Below are positions 1 through 10,684 of a stretch of DNA of 64,000 nt, piece after piece. The position numbers and the translations under genes were made by a program. Source of the DNA: Durusdinium trenchii (lineage: Eukaryota > Sar > Dinophyceae > Suessiales > Symbiodiniaceae); the NCBI GenBank assembly GCA_963970005.1, contig CAXAMN010029039.1, positions 1 to 64,000 of the forward strand, given 5' to 3'. A model generated the notes under the pieces. It ran no database searches. It worked only from the letters and a program-made list of their open reading frames with translations, and was not told the origin of the DNA. Position 1 is the first letter of the stretch; the number at the start of each line of letters is the position of its first letter.

Positions 1-839
1 TGTTCTGGCTTTCAGCTCTTCTATGACACGGACACGGAACTTTCGCTTGCTCGACCAAAGAGAGTTGCAGAAACTGACCAAGTGAGTTGCAGAACAATAC
101 CTTGAACAATTCAACAGTTTCTACCGTTGACGGGAGATATAGACCGACCCAACAATGATTTGGCGCAGGATTTGGTGCACGCCCGAGCCAAGCTGCTTGG
201 TCTCAGTGGTTCGGGCGGCCTTGGCAGGGAACAGCCTTTTCAAACTTTTGAAACAAATTGGTTGACAACCAATAATTAGGGGTTCAATTTATTAATAACT
301 ATTATATATATATGCATGTGTATCCATATCCCAGTCAATGACCTCGTTAAACTTTTTCATTTGGAATCAGTGATCATTAATACTATTTACACGCAGCTGC
401 CTGCGCTGTAAATCAAGATTTCTGAGAGGAGCACCCGCAGTGAATTGCAGGAACTTCCCAACTTCTGCCCGCAAGACTTCTGAAGAGAAACTGACCCGTA
501 ACTTCAAACCTAACTTAGTGTTTTGTCACCAAAAAAGCAGATAGTACTGATACACTGATACTAGTACTGATACTACAGAATCAAACCGATTTCAGATTCA
601 GAGTTCTTCCTAACGCTTCCTGTCTGGGTGTCCAATGGTGATCTATAAATACCTTTTCTCAGCCGTGTAGGGTTGTCCAATCGTATCAGATATCTATATC
701 AATATATATCTGTTTTCTAATCAAATCTGTATATCAAGTATATCTGAGTATATCAAGTATATGTGTATATCTGGTATCAGATATCGATATCTAATCATTT
801 GTTTTCTAATCAAGTCTTGAGTCCCTCACATCGCCCCAG
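1..839. other. Non-coding, AT-rich upstream stretch
   Basis: No convincing coding frame was seen. Around 541-580 there is a degenerate ACTGATACT-type tandem repeat. At 680-815 there is a TATATC/AGTATATC-rich stretch in which GTTTTCTAATCAA occurs twice. The first acceptor-like site followed by coding sense is at 838-839. Confidence 0.5.
618..638 (+). repeat. Dispersed 21-bp repeat, copy 1
   Basis: The string TGTCTGGGTGTCCAATGG with its preceding TCC occurs here and again at 30188-30208, in the same orientation. A shorter form, GGTGTCCAATGG, is at 35219-35231. It may be the end of a dispersed element. No inverted partner was found beside it. Confidence 0.5.
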
Positions 840-909
840 GTCGACCTCCTGAGCGAGCAGTCCGACGCCGGTGTGGACCGGGAGGAGACGCGAACCTTGG
901 TGCTTGGAG
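840..909 (+). CDS. Internal exon, unknown protein
   Basis: Follows CCCCAG and reads VDLLSEQSDAGVDREETRTL then VLG before a GT donor at 910-911. The block is GC-rich, with G/C at most third codon positions, unlike its AT-rich flanks. It ends in phase 1. It may be an early exon of the same gene as the Tudor-like exons at 1818 and 2380, but the phases do not join directly to 1818 (phase 0), so another exon would lie between. No domain was recognised. Confidence 0.45.
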
Positions 910-1817
910 GTGTCTTTAGCAGCGAAGCATCGAAGCCCTTGAGTTGCAAAATGTTGCAAAGTAAGAAACAGTACATGTTTTTCTTTCTTTTTTTAATCAA
1001 GGGATGAGTTGACCTTCCGATTTTTCCCACCCTGGAGTTGATTTTTCCGACCTGAAGGCATCATTCCTTAAGGATCTTAAGGCATGCTTTATCCCATCCG
1101 ACCTGAAGTTAAAAAGGACGCCTTCCGATTTTTTAACATGCTGTTTAAAGGCATCCTTTGTGTTTGTGCTGGGAAGCAAAAGAAGTGTTAGCATTTTTTT
1201 TCTGTGTGGTCCGGGCCAGGTGAAGAAAGATGACGAGAACTAACACAGCCCGGTTTGTTTGGGAGGCGCTGACCCCTATCAAGAATTCGTACATGCCAGT
1301 GGACAACTAAACCCCAGTAGTTGGGCCAATCGAGTGAGGATCTCCGTTGTCGATGGAGACCAAGTGATATTAAGTGATGTGAGATTTACACCCAGGAAGA
1401 TGAACAGAGGCCCCCAATCCCCAGGTCCCCTCCTTCATCAGCTTCCTCCCCACGAACAGTCGAGGAGATGTTCGTCTCAGACATGAAGGTCACCGGCCAG
1501 TTGAACGGTTGATCGTGTGTCGCATGGGAAGGGGAGTCAGGTCAAGGTTTCGCGGCAACAAGAAGGGCCTGGACCCCGAAAACAGATGAACTCCGTCTCC
1601 GTTGCGTTCCATTGCCATGTTCTTTTGGAACGACTACACCCTGGAAGACTAACATGGAACCTGAAAGCCCCTGGTTGGTGGAGGAAAATAGTCTTCCATG
1701 GGTCTATGTTAGTTTTCGGGAGTGTATTTCAATCCAAAACACCACCCCTTATCACCGCGCAGCCAGCGACGCGCTCTCGCACTCTCGCATCGCATCGCGC
1801 GGATCATCTCTTGGCAG
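910..1817. other. Probable intron or non-coding stretch
   Basis: Contains chance open frames only (for example 1259-1486 and 1517-2041), which lack the GC-rich codon bias of the neighbouring exons. Nothing else was recognised. Confidence 0.4.
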
Positions 1818-1876
1818 GTGGGGCAACGATTTCAAGTGGAGACCGACTTGAAGGGGTGGGAGCACGCCACCCTGAG
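1818..1876 (+). CDS. Exon: first half of a Tudor/agenet-like domain
   Basis: Opens after TTGGCAG and reads VGQRFQVETDLKGWEHATL plus two bases. The pattern (V-G-Q-R-F-x-V ... G-W-x-x-A-T) is that of the first strands of Tudor/agenet/PWWP-like barrels, which bind methylated lysine or arginine. The inferred donor is GC at 1877-1878. The two leftover bases AG combine with the first base of the exon at 2380 to give Arg, and the domain then continues sensibly. The match is by pattern only. Confidence 0.6.
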
Positions 1877-2168
1877 GCGCAGCATGGCGCCGCCGTTTCC
1901 GCGCCGTTTCCGGAGTCAATCAATGGAAAGAGTCGACAACTGGAGTGGTCCGTAGCTGCTGGAGGTCAAGAGAAAGAAGGGAGTGGCGCCCGCCCCCTTG
2001 CAACTCACTTTTCTTTTGCTGTCCCGGTTCATGTTCACTAGAAGATCATCTGAACAGATCTAATCTAAACTATGAGAGCCGCGTTTTTTCAGGGCGCGTG
2101 TGTGCGTGCGAATCATAGTCTGACGTCTTTGATAGAGGATGGAATCACAGTGGAGTGAATGCCACCAG

Positions 2169-2264
2169 GACCATCCGACCATCTGAGTGTCGCTGGACTA
2201 CACATGCCTTCTGGGATCTGAGGGATCTCCCAGGGATCTGGCACGGTCGGATGGTCGGATGGTC
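2169..2264. repeat. MITE-like inverted repeat
   Basis: GACCATCCGACCATC at 2169-2183 is the exact reverse complement of GATGGTCGGATGGTC at 2250-2264, leaving a 66-bp loop. The left end with its flank (ACCAGGACCATCCGACCAT, 2164-2182) recurs at 19074-19092, which supports a dispersed element. It lies in the intron between the two Tudor-like exons. Confidence 0.5.
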
Positions 2265-2379
2265 TTGGATGGTCTTGGCTAGGATTTTTGCTACAGGGTT
2301 GGACTGTTTTTCAGGAAATGGAAGTCAGCAAAAGGGAACTTGTTTTCAACATTTTTCAACTATCTTTTTGGGCGGCCAG

Positions 2380-2431
2380 GGCTGTGCGTCCCCGCTACCT
2401 TATCGAGTTTGATGACGGCGAAGAGTTGCAG
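2380..2431 (+). CDS. Exon: second half of a Tudor/agenet-like domain
   Basis: Acceptor AG at 2378-2379. The first base completes an Arg codon begun in the exon ending at 1876. It then reads AVRPRYLIEFDDGEELQ and stops at a GTGGGT donor (2432). The R-Y-L-I-E-F-D-D-G-E-E motif is the typical last strand pair of Tudor-type barrels (YxVxFDDGDEE). It ends in phase 0, and the next exon at 2775 also starts in phase 0. Confidence 0.65.
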
Positions 2432-2774
2432 GTGGGTGAATGAGCTTGGGCCAAGCATGTAAAGCCACACACAAGATGAGGATTGGTCCAGACTCGCATG
2501 GCTCAAAATACTAAGCAGCAAAGCCCAGTGCGTTGTGGGGGAGCCACCGGATATGAACCCTTTGCCACAAAACTTTCGTGCCGTTCTGTGTGTAGGCAGG
2601 CATACTTGACATACTATATATTTAAAGAAAACCCTCAAGGATCCCAAAGATCCAAAGAATTGGTCTGGGGGGAACAGGTTTGTCTTATTCATGTCCTTTG
2701 CCTCCGTCTTGAAACCTCAGGATACCTCAGGTCTTTTTGATTATGTTGAATTCTTCCGAGTCACTCCATCACAG

Positions 2775-2907
2775 GTGGACACGCCGCGGCAGATCCGCGC
2801 GCGCCCCGCGCGGACGCTGAAGCTGTGGCATCCGCAGCTCCGAGGAGCCGGGTTCGCGGTTCACGGGGCGAGCGAGATGGAGCCACGAGGGTCGGTCCGG
2901 GAGCTAC
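2775..2907 (+). CDS. Exon following the Tudor-like domain
   Basis: Acceptor ACAG at 2771-2774. Reads VDTPRQIRARPARTLKLWHP and then a Gly/Arg/Glu-rich stretch. The start resembles the segment that usually closes a Tudor-like domain (xVPxxRIRxR). A GT donor at 2908-2909 leaves phase 1, which fits the exon at 3257. The end position is less certain than the start. Confidence 0.5.
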
Positions 2908-3256
2908 GTGGCCCCAAGGGGAATCTGCATCTATCTATACATCTACTGTACATCTCCATTTGTCGTGATGAAGATGGGTTCGTTTTGAATATTGGTTTCT
3001 AGATGTTTGATATGGCATTTCTAGTCCAGGGTTGGAGAAATCTAAGGAGAAGTCTAAGAGCACTTGCAAGGTTGCCAGGTCATCTCACAGGTTGCCAGGT
3101 CATCCAGGTTTCCAACCCAAGAAACATCATTACTAGTTTATGTCTGGGCCTATGACCCACCCACCTGCCTAACCAACTCCAAGCCAGAAACGCTTTCGAT
3201 CGATGGACAAATAGGATCGGAAGTGAATCAAGCCCCAGCTCCAACATCGTCAGCAG

Positions 3257-3375
3257 GTGGATTCCAAATGGATCAGCTTCCTAATTTTTCGGGGTTCAGC
3301 CGATTTGATGGTTCTGTTGATGTTTCCACGATCCAAGCGGATGTGTCTGCCCTCCGGCCCCCGGCCGCGCGCTCT
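3257..3375 (+). CDS. Exon, unknown function
   Basis: Acceptor CAG at 3254-3256, donor GTAAGG at 3376. Reads GFQMDQLPNFSGFSRFDGSV, then DVSTIQADVSALRPPAARS. Phase 1 at the start matches the proposed end of the previous exon. The last third is strongly GC-rich. No domain was recognised. Confidence 0.4.
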
Positions 3376-4077
3376 GTAAGGACCGGCCGCCCTGGCGGAG
3401 ATCCGCAAGGAAGGAAGCCGTCCCAGGCACCGTCTTGTTTCCCGGGCAGCGGTGCTCCAACCAAGTAGGATTTCGAAGCCGAAGAGTTAGAGAAAACCGG
3501 TGAACCCCTCTTTTCACTTCTTTGTAGAGCTGTTGGGTTGTTATACAATTTTTCTTCTGGAGCCATGATGTATGAATTGCGTAATTATATAAGAATCATG
3601 AATTACAGTACATAGTACATACCATTATTCCGGAGATAGGCATCACACCGGACTACACTTTTGTGAGTTATTCATACGAACAAATATCTATCAATCCGGT
3701 TGAACCCAGCCATCGCTGAAGAGCCACAACTATCCGGCTTTTGGTTCGCCAGCGGGGGATCCAGGGCTGCAACAGCCGAAGAGGACTGAAAAACTGAAAC
3801 CTGAAACCGGTCCGTTGGAGGATGCCATGGAGAAGCAGTGTTTTAAGCAATTAGATCAGTTGTAGTCGTGTGTTCTTTCGTTCATGGGTTTGTTGTAGTC
3901 TTTCTGCTACCTTCCAGTCTCAAGAAATGATGGATCAGTAAATGTAGCAAGGTCGGGCTGTGAGGTGGAAGAAGTCTAAAGCCACCAGTTTTCATAGATG
4001 GATCCGATTTCGACTAAAAACACCTTGCCTGTGAAGGGATGATGACAGATCATTGAAGATGCCCAAACCTTGAGCAG
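3376..4077. other. No feature recognised
   Basis: Probable intron. Only short shadow frames are present. The downst end carries the acceptor-like GAGCAG that precedes the Glu/Gln repeat exon. Confidence 0.4.
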
Positions 4078-4455
4078 GAGGAACCGCTGCAGGAGGAGGA
4101 ACTTCGGCCTTCAGAGGAACCACCACTCCTACGAGAGGATAAGGAACCGCTGCAGCAGAAAAACATCCAGCAAGAGGAGGAGGAACCGCTGCAGCAGGAG
4201 GAACCCCTGCCACAGAATGAGGAACCACAGCAGCAGAAAGAGGAACCACTGCAACAGAAGGAACCTTTGCAACAGGATGAGGAAACACGGCAGCAAAAAG
4301 AGGAACAGCCCCTGCAGCAGGAGGAACCTTTGCAACAGAATGAGGAAACACGGCAGAAGAAAGAGGAACCCCTGCAGCAAGAGGAGCTGTTGCATCAGGA
4401 AGAGGAACGGCTGCAGCAGAAAGAGGAGAGAGAGGAACCCCTGCATCAGGAAGAG
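4078..4455 (+). CDS. Exon of Glu/Gln/Pro/Leu-rich tandem repeats
   Basis: After GAGCAG the + strand frame reads a run of related hexapeptides (EEPLQQ, EEPLPQ, EETRQQKEE, EEPLHQ) for about 126 residues. A GC donor at 4456-4457 or a TGA at 4459-4461 ends it. The DNA is a degenerate array of 18-bp units (GAGGAACCCCTGCAGCAG type) with a longer about 60-bp higher-order unit near 4260-4380. The opposite strand is also open across the array: a 349-codon frame, 3992-5041, rich in V-P-x-A repeats. The strand of coding is therefore not settled. The + strand is preferred because neighbouring exons lie on it and the splice signals fit. The product would be highly charged and probably disordered or helical. 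Confidence 0.4.
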
Positions 4456-4461
4456 GCTTGA

Positions 4462-7292
4462 GGGTCGCAGTGGAGCTTCCGCTACAGTTTATTTTTCCAT
4501 TGGGCAAAGCAGTGCACAGGATTTGGAATGTCCTTTTCACCCCCCCAGAAGAAACATGGAAGCCATGTTCGTTGGCAGACAACTGTGCAACTTTGACACT
4601 TTCATATTCCACGGCATGACCTTGGCAGGATATTGTTGAGAAAGGTGTGAATAATATGAATTTGTGCTCTAGCCTAGCTGCTTGATATGGCTTGACACCA
4701 ATCACTGCAAGGGAAGGGAAGGCTCCCGCATGTTCAGAGGACAGAGACGGAGTAACCGCTCGTAAAGACCCACCACAGATCACCACAGAGGTTTTTACTA
4801 ATTTTACTTGAATCCCAAAGAGCATCACCCAAGTGTGTGACTCATCCCTAAAGCCTGGAGAACACTGTGGAGCAAGGTCATGCCAGAGGCAAGCGATTCG
4901 GGCCAGACACCTCGAGAAGACTTCCATGCTTAGTTGATGTGGGATTGGACATGCACAGCCTTCCAGAGAACTTTCAACACATGTTGTTTTCGTGTGAAAC
5001 CCACCAAGAGCCGAGAGGGGGAAGACAAATCGAGCCTCCACCGGTGCCAGCTAAACATCTTGAGACGGCACGCACCCCCCATCACCCCCGCCGAAGGGGC
5101 CTCCGCCACGGCACGCGCCCTCACCACCGGAGCGACGTAGGAACGGACGGTGGTTTTTCCCGGGCGCTTGGGGCGCGCCCGGAGACCGTGCATTCAGATG
5201 TGTGGCATCAGGGCATTTGGTTGATCTCCGGAATTACAAGGGATTGGTACATTGATCTTACAAAGGTTGATCCAATTACCGTAAGATCTTACAATCAATT
5301 GGGAGTTATCTCAGGTTACGTAGGATGCTCTTTGCAGGTCTCATCGACTTGAGTGGCCAGTCGATCTGAAGTGCTCCTCATCGGACAAGTCCCACAGCTC
5401 CGTTGTCGCCGGTCGTGAGGTCGCAAGTGTCATCAAGCCTGAAGATCAGGCGGCCCAACTTCAACTCAAACCATTTTTAACCATTTTAACCATTTTAACC
5501 GGGTTGACAGACTAGCTTTAACCATTTCGCGATTGACTTTAACCATCTTAAACCGGGCTGGAATAGATATACACTTCCGGACCATTGGGGTCATTGGTAT
5601 GTGGATACATGATGGTACATGTAGCAATTCCATACGACCTGGATGGTCTGGGGAGGAGAACATACATCGAAAAAACCATCGTTTTCACTTCATGCGACCC
5701 TACTGAAGTCACAAAACCTTTTTGTTTTTTTGGTGGCATAAAAGTGTTTTAAGGCCCCACAACCCTCTATCTAGAGAAGAGCTGTATATGGTCGGATTCT
5801 GGTATAGGTTTTCTGGTAGATCTTTCCCCTTCATGCCGATTCCGGGATCGGGCCCAGTACACTTCCAGTGAATGTTGGAAGATGGACGTCACGGTTTAGG
5901 CCATGTTTTGGGGGTCTGACCGTCAACAGCTCATCGGAGCTGGTGGCGTCTCTGCGAATACAGGCTTTTCACGAAAGGTAGCTTGAGCTACCTGAGTTCT
6001 CCTTGCTTTAGCAAAAATGTATTACAATCAGGAGTTGGGATTGTGCATTGAGTTTGGTCCTGTAAGAGTTGATTCTGTTCGTCGGGGGGAGGGGGGCCCC
6101 CCCCCTGGATCAAATCCCCCCTGCGCCGGTTCACGCCGTCATGGACTTCTACCAGGGTTACTTGTGATTGCCTGCTACCTTTCGTTCACCCCCTCCTCTC
6201 TCAAGTATCAAATAGGCGGAACCTGTGGTGCATTGGTGCATCAACAAAATGACTTGTTGCCAGGCTTCAAAGGAAGTTCGTTTAGTTGGAAATAGGCCCA
6301 ATAGGCAATGTCCTGAGGCAGTTGGTCCACGTGTTGACCACTTCGTGTTGACCACTACGACGTGTCGACCCATTGGTAAGTGCTTTTTGACTCACATCGC
6401 CATACGAAAAAGACTCAAACGCCTGTAGACCGATCCGCTTGATGTGATGCAGGATTCCACTCCAGTTGATCGGAAAGAGCCTAGATCCGCCTGATGCTCA
6501 GTTTTTCCACCAAAGCAGGATTTCACATCTTGTTGTAGACTTTGCAGTCTGAAGCAGGATTCTGGGAATTCTGGTAGCCAGGAGTTCCGGCTCTATGCAC
6601 TCTGAGGAAGGCGAGTTACCAAACAAAAAAAAAACCACACATCCCAAGACCATTCCAAGACCATTGTAGGTGGGCTTGCTACATGTGTGTAGTGGTCTTT
6701 TCATTTAGCCAATCACTCCCTTGGAGGACCGGGTAGCTGTCAAGTTCAATGTGGCGCCCGAGCGCACTGTACCATGGGATAGGTGACCATGAAGTGCAAC
6801 AAGCGGGTGGTTACAGTGAAGATATCTCTTCAGGTGAGACATTTGCTATTCTGCATCCACTTTTTTTTGCGTCCTGGAAAAGGAAAGAGCACATCGAGCC
6901 GTTGGAACAAGTTTGAGTTGAGTTCTCGCAAACGAGAGGGACAAGTCAACAAGTGAGGTTGAAGTGGTGAGCAAATCTGCAGATGAGGAGGTGAGGTTTG
7001 TTGGATGTCTTCTTGGAGGAACTATTGAAGAGTAGAACAGCACAGTGCCGCATTCCTGGTTAACTAGTGTGGCAGGAAGAGACTGGTCAACAGACAAATC
7101 CTTTTTGCAGTATTCCTTGATGGTTTCCAGGTGCAAACATCAACGTTGAGAACCACCCCTTGAAAGGAGGCCACCCGCGCTCCTAGGTGGAGGCCACGTT
7201 CTTAGGTGGAGGCCATCGCTAATAGAAACAAAGAACAAAATCATCAGAAACTAACTTTTGCTGTGTCAAACACATTCTCTCGCTCCTTGGAG
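4462..7292. other. Long stretch without a supported gene
   Basis: Contains chance open frames and a GC-rich patch at 5060-5180 that may be an exon but for which no frame is convincing. A short TTAACC-type repeat (5467-5560) is listed separately. A G-run and C-run lie at 6085-6120. Near 7180-7220 the motif GGTGGAGGCCAT occurs, and it recurs at 56580-56620. Confidence 0.35.
5467..5560. repeat. TTTTAACCATT tandem/interspersed repeat
   Basis: The unit TTTTAACCATTT is repeated directly at 5471-5500 and then in spaced, diverged copies up to about 5560 (GCTTTAACCATTT, CTTTAACCATCTT, AAACCGGG). No coding role was seen. Confidence 0.5.
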
Positions 7293-7420
7293 CGAGGACA
7301 CCGGCGCCAACGCCACCAACGAGACCGAGGCGGGTGGGAACCCCGGCGGGGTTGGAGGGGTTGCGGCCGGATGTCCTGGCGGAACCGGCGCCAATGGAGC
7401 TGCGGTGGACAAATCGCTGG
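7293..7420 (+). CDS. Proline-rich exon
   Basis: After GGAG the frame reads RTPAPTPPTRPRRVGTPAGL, then EGLRPDVLAEPAPMELRWTN-RW, and ends at a GTGTTG donor (7421). All three frames are open across this GC-rich block, one of them Gly-rich and one Arg-rich. This frame is chosen because its proline-rich character matches the exon at 9483 and its ends fit acceptor and donor signals. Function unknown. Confidence 0.4.
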
Positions 7421-9482
7421 GTGTTGAATCAATTGCGTCGGTCTTTTTCCATGTGTCCCGTTTTCTCACATGTTGGATACAGCTATAGGGATTGCTATAG
7501 CTGCTGGGCTATAAGACCTGTTCAGCAAGCTTCGTGAACGGAATGAGAGGAGCAGGCTCTAATCACTGGCCAAACTCCGGTGGAATCCTCAGTCTTTGCT
7601 CATTGGATGTAACAATGAAGGCTTGATCTAGGATGGCTTCCCACATCGCGCATTGCGAATCAATACGGCGTGTGATGTATACGGGACTCAGACGTCCGAA
7701 ACGACCAGTTGAAGCAGCCAGAAACGACCAAAATCCACATGGTTTCGTGGAGTGAAACGACCAAACTCCCCCTGTTTAACTGGTCTTCGGATTTCACTCC
7801 ATGCTTCGTCACCGAGTCTTCGTAACCGGGGCCGTGCGGATGCAGTTGAACCGGGTGAGTTCCCCCTCTAAAAGAGTAGCTTGACAACGCCTCGCGTCAG
7901 ATGAAGAATCGCGAGTGGAAGGGTCCTTTCTGCTCAAACTGGGACTTCTGGATGACCACGAAAAGGTTGGTGGCCCGGTGGCCCTTCAGCCGCCAGGCTG
8001 TGGCTGTGAGTGCAATCAAAGACGAGAAGGCCGGTGTGGGTGGGGTGTGGGGGGGGGAGCATGGACCGCTAAGCTGAAGCTGCCGTGGAGCGCACTGGAT
8101 ATAGAGATTCGTCACGAATGAGAATATGGCGGAGTTCGGGAAGGTTCTCTTTCGGGTTGTGCGCTCCTCCAATCGGGTCGGCCCGCCTCGCCTCGGGCAG
8201 AATTAAGCCGAAGCCTTCCTTGAGCCCTCCAGAGAGCCTTCCTTTCGGTGGTAGGTCCAAGTCGCAACTGCTCGGTGGGAGGTCCAAGCGCAGAGTTCGT
8301 TTTCGTTGACGTAGTAGGTGATCCCTTTCAAGTCTCCCACACAGGAGAAGACACTCAGATCCAGTCTTGTTAAACTGAATCAAGATGTTCCGGAACGAAT
8401 TGCGAGGGGCTAGGGATGAATACAAATTCGCAGCACAACTGCTGTGGATGGCGTGTTTGAATTCCCGCGAGCTCTCGAGCATCCTACTTACAACTTGTTG
8501 GGCCAACGGGGGGTGGGTTAGCCCCGCCGGCAACATAAATCCGATCCGTTGACTGGTCTTTCGGGGTTGGGGGGGTGGGGGAGGTGGGGTCAGTTTCGTC
8601 CGTGTTACTACTCGCGTACATCGACTTTGACGTTGATTTGTCGACTCGGTGATCTTTCGTTCGCTGGGTGACCATTCGTTCGCTGGACTACTCGCTTTTC
8701 TTGGCTTAGAGGACATGACGGGCTCGACGTTCGAGGTTTGTTTTAACACTGCCTAGGGCCTAGAATGGGTCTTCTTGGCCGTTGCGATGCAAAGCTGCAA
8801 CGACAGCACGTTGAAGGCCTCGCAGCGTTGTGGTTCCGCCAACATCCAGGGTTGGACTCAATGCTCGAGGCTGTCAGAATACATAGAGAAGCTGTGCAAG
8901 ACACTTGTCCGCCAGCTCAAATGTACAGTGAGCTCAATTGGGAACAAGACTGATGTCTGGCGGCTGGAAAATGAGCCAGCTGTACATGGAGGAGGCGGGT
9001 GGGTTGGGTCCGTCAAAACACATTCAACTTATCGTCTTGCAACTCATGAGTTGCAAGACGATAAGTTAGTTGAGTGTCCGTAAAGCCCCGAGTTCGGGGC
9101 TAACCCCCCCGCTTACCCAACTTGTTGCTTTCGCCGACCCCAACGTGGCTGCGCTTCGCTGCTGGATGTTCCGAAAACGGACGGTCCGTTTGATGGCCAA
9201 GGCAAGCAAAGTTGCAGAGGCCCCGGCTGTTTTGGTTGCGGGCTGTTTTGGGGCGCAACACCTGAAGCGGCGTCACACCGGGCATGAGTCGTGACCCACC
9301 TCCAACCCGACCAGTCGTCGGTAGGTCAACCGGTCGGTACAGTATCCAGGTCTTGACACAGGGGCCACATGGATCTGAGACTCAGACTTTTAGGCTATGA
9401 TATGCTATGATCACCGAGACTGAGTTGTGGAAGAGACTCAGCCTCTCTCTCTATCGCTTCTGATCGCTCATGATCGCTCCAG
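7421..9482. other. Probable intron with low-complexity patches
   Basis: No convincing exon was seen. A minus-strand open frame (8069-8749, GTG start) spans poly-G/poly-Pro patches and is probably chance. The 42-bp palindrome at 9026 is listed separately. Related TCGTTCGCTGG strings occur at 8660-8690. Confidence 0.35.
9026..9067. repeat. Perfect 42-bp palindrome
   Basis: AACTTATCGTCTTGCAACTCA is followed directly by its exact reverse complement, giving 21-bp arms with no spacer. Beyond the perfect core the flanks (ACACATTC on the left, AGTTGAGTGT on the right) also pair imperfectly. As RNA it would form a long hairpin. As DNA it is a cruciform candidate. Confidence 0.9.
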
Positions 9483-9576
9483 GATGCAGCTTTAGCCACC
9501 GGTCAAGCTCCACCGCCGGTGCCACCACCGGTGCCACCGGACACGGTGCCGTCCCCAGCCGTTGAACATCGAATCG
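9483..9576 (+). CDS. Proline-rich exon
   Basis: Follows CTCCAG. Reads DAALATGQAPPPVPPPVPPD and then TVPSPAVEHRI before a GT donor at 9577. Ends in phase 1, which fits the next proposed exon at 10107. A PPPVPPPVPP tract suggests a disordered SH3/WW-type ligand. Function unknown. Confidence 0.5.
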
Positions 9577-10106
9577 GTGCGTGGCAAGACATTGGTTTCT
9601 TGACGTCCTGTTGAAAGAAACATGCTTGTTGGGCCTCCCCCCCAATAGCAATGGCCTCCCACCTAATAGCTGTATGGACTTACTGTAGTTTTTGGGCTCC
9701 TTTGGACGCAGGAAGTGGTTGAAGCGATTGGGTACCTCAGCATATCTCAGCATGGTGCCATGATGTGCAATTACCGCCATGAGACGGCTTGGTTGCAGGG
9801 CACCCTTACGATGGCTGCTTCTGGTCAAGCTTCAGAAGAAGCGTCGACCTCAGACACCTCAGACAGCCGGTTGTTCTACCGTTGATCATGGAGTGGGTGG
9901 ATCAGGGACAGGGTGAGGAAAGACGGGAAAGGATCGGTGGTGCATCAACATCACTTGTTGCCAGTTCTGCGAGTACCTCGACATAGAGAAATGGTCCTGA
10001 AGCAGAGAAGATCGTGTGTGTGTGAGTATTTTTCGGCTTTAGTTTGTTTGCATTCCAAGTCGTTAACTCGACGTGCCAAAGAATCGGATTCGAATGCTCC
10101 GCGGAG

Positions 10107-10180
10107 ACGGCCTCGGAGAATCGACCGTGGCGCAGGCAGAGGACGCGTTGGCCGCCAACCTGTCGAAGCTGACCCAGAAG
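10107..10180 (+). CDS. Coiled-coil exon 5' of the copia insertion
   Basis: Reads GLGESTVAQAEDALAANLSK-LTQK and ends in phase 0 at GTGTGG (10181). The acceptor is AG at 10105-10106, with the split codon shared with the previous exon. An alternative acceptor is GCGCAG, just before AEDAL. The heptad-like pattern continues directly in the exon at 18737, so the two exons probably flank one intron that holds the retrotransposon. Confidence 0.55.
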
Positions 10181-10679
10181 GTGTGGGTTTTCCGGCCATG
10201 CAGCCGGCGCGGGTGGTGCATTTTTGGTTTTCCTTATTTTGGTCGCCAAACAAAGAGGATTGAGAAAAACAAGAGGGGCAGGTATAAGAGGAGTGAAGAT
10301 CTGGATAGGATCGAAGATCCCAATATAACTATTTTCCTCAGTTCGGAGGTGTTTAAAGAAGAATAGTGTGACAATGACGTGACAGACAAAATGAGACTTT
10401 TTTGCCACGCATCATATAGCATTACAAGTCGTGGTATGAATCATATATATATATATATATCATGTCTACGATGCATAAACCAAAGGGCACTTTTGGGAAA
10501 TCCCTCAAATTACGGCAGAAAGGGGGCCTCCCAAATAACTAGAAACAAAACACTAAACATCATGAATGATACCATGTCCAAACATGTCCAAAGAGTATCA
10601 AAGAGTGCTTCCTCCTTTCTACAAAAATATATACATATCTATATAAAAATATATATATATATATTATATACACCAATTC

Positions 10680-10684
10680 CACCC
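10680..10684 (+). repeat. Target-site duplication, left copy
   Basis: CACCC immediately precedes the 5' LTR and recurs immediately after the 3' LTR (18653-18657). Five base pairs is the usual Ty1/copia duplication length. Confidence 0.9.

Noticed and set aside
1259-2041. Overlapping ORFs on + before the Tudor-like exon
   Set aside because: No codon bias, and they overlap the better-supported short exon at 1818-1876.
3992-5041. Minus-strand 349-codon ORF as a definite gene
   Set aside because: Openness over the repeat array is a by-product of the low-complexity repeat, and there are no splice or start signals. Kept only as an alternative and a finding.
8069-8749. Minus-strand 226-codon ORF
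   Set aside because: Starts at GTG, passes through poly-Pro/poly-G patches, has no domain and no codon bias like the supported exons.
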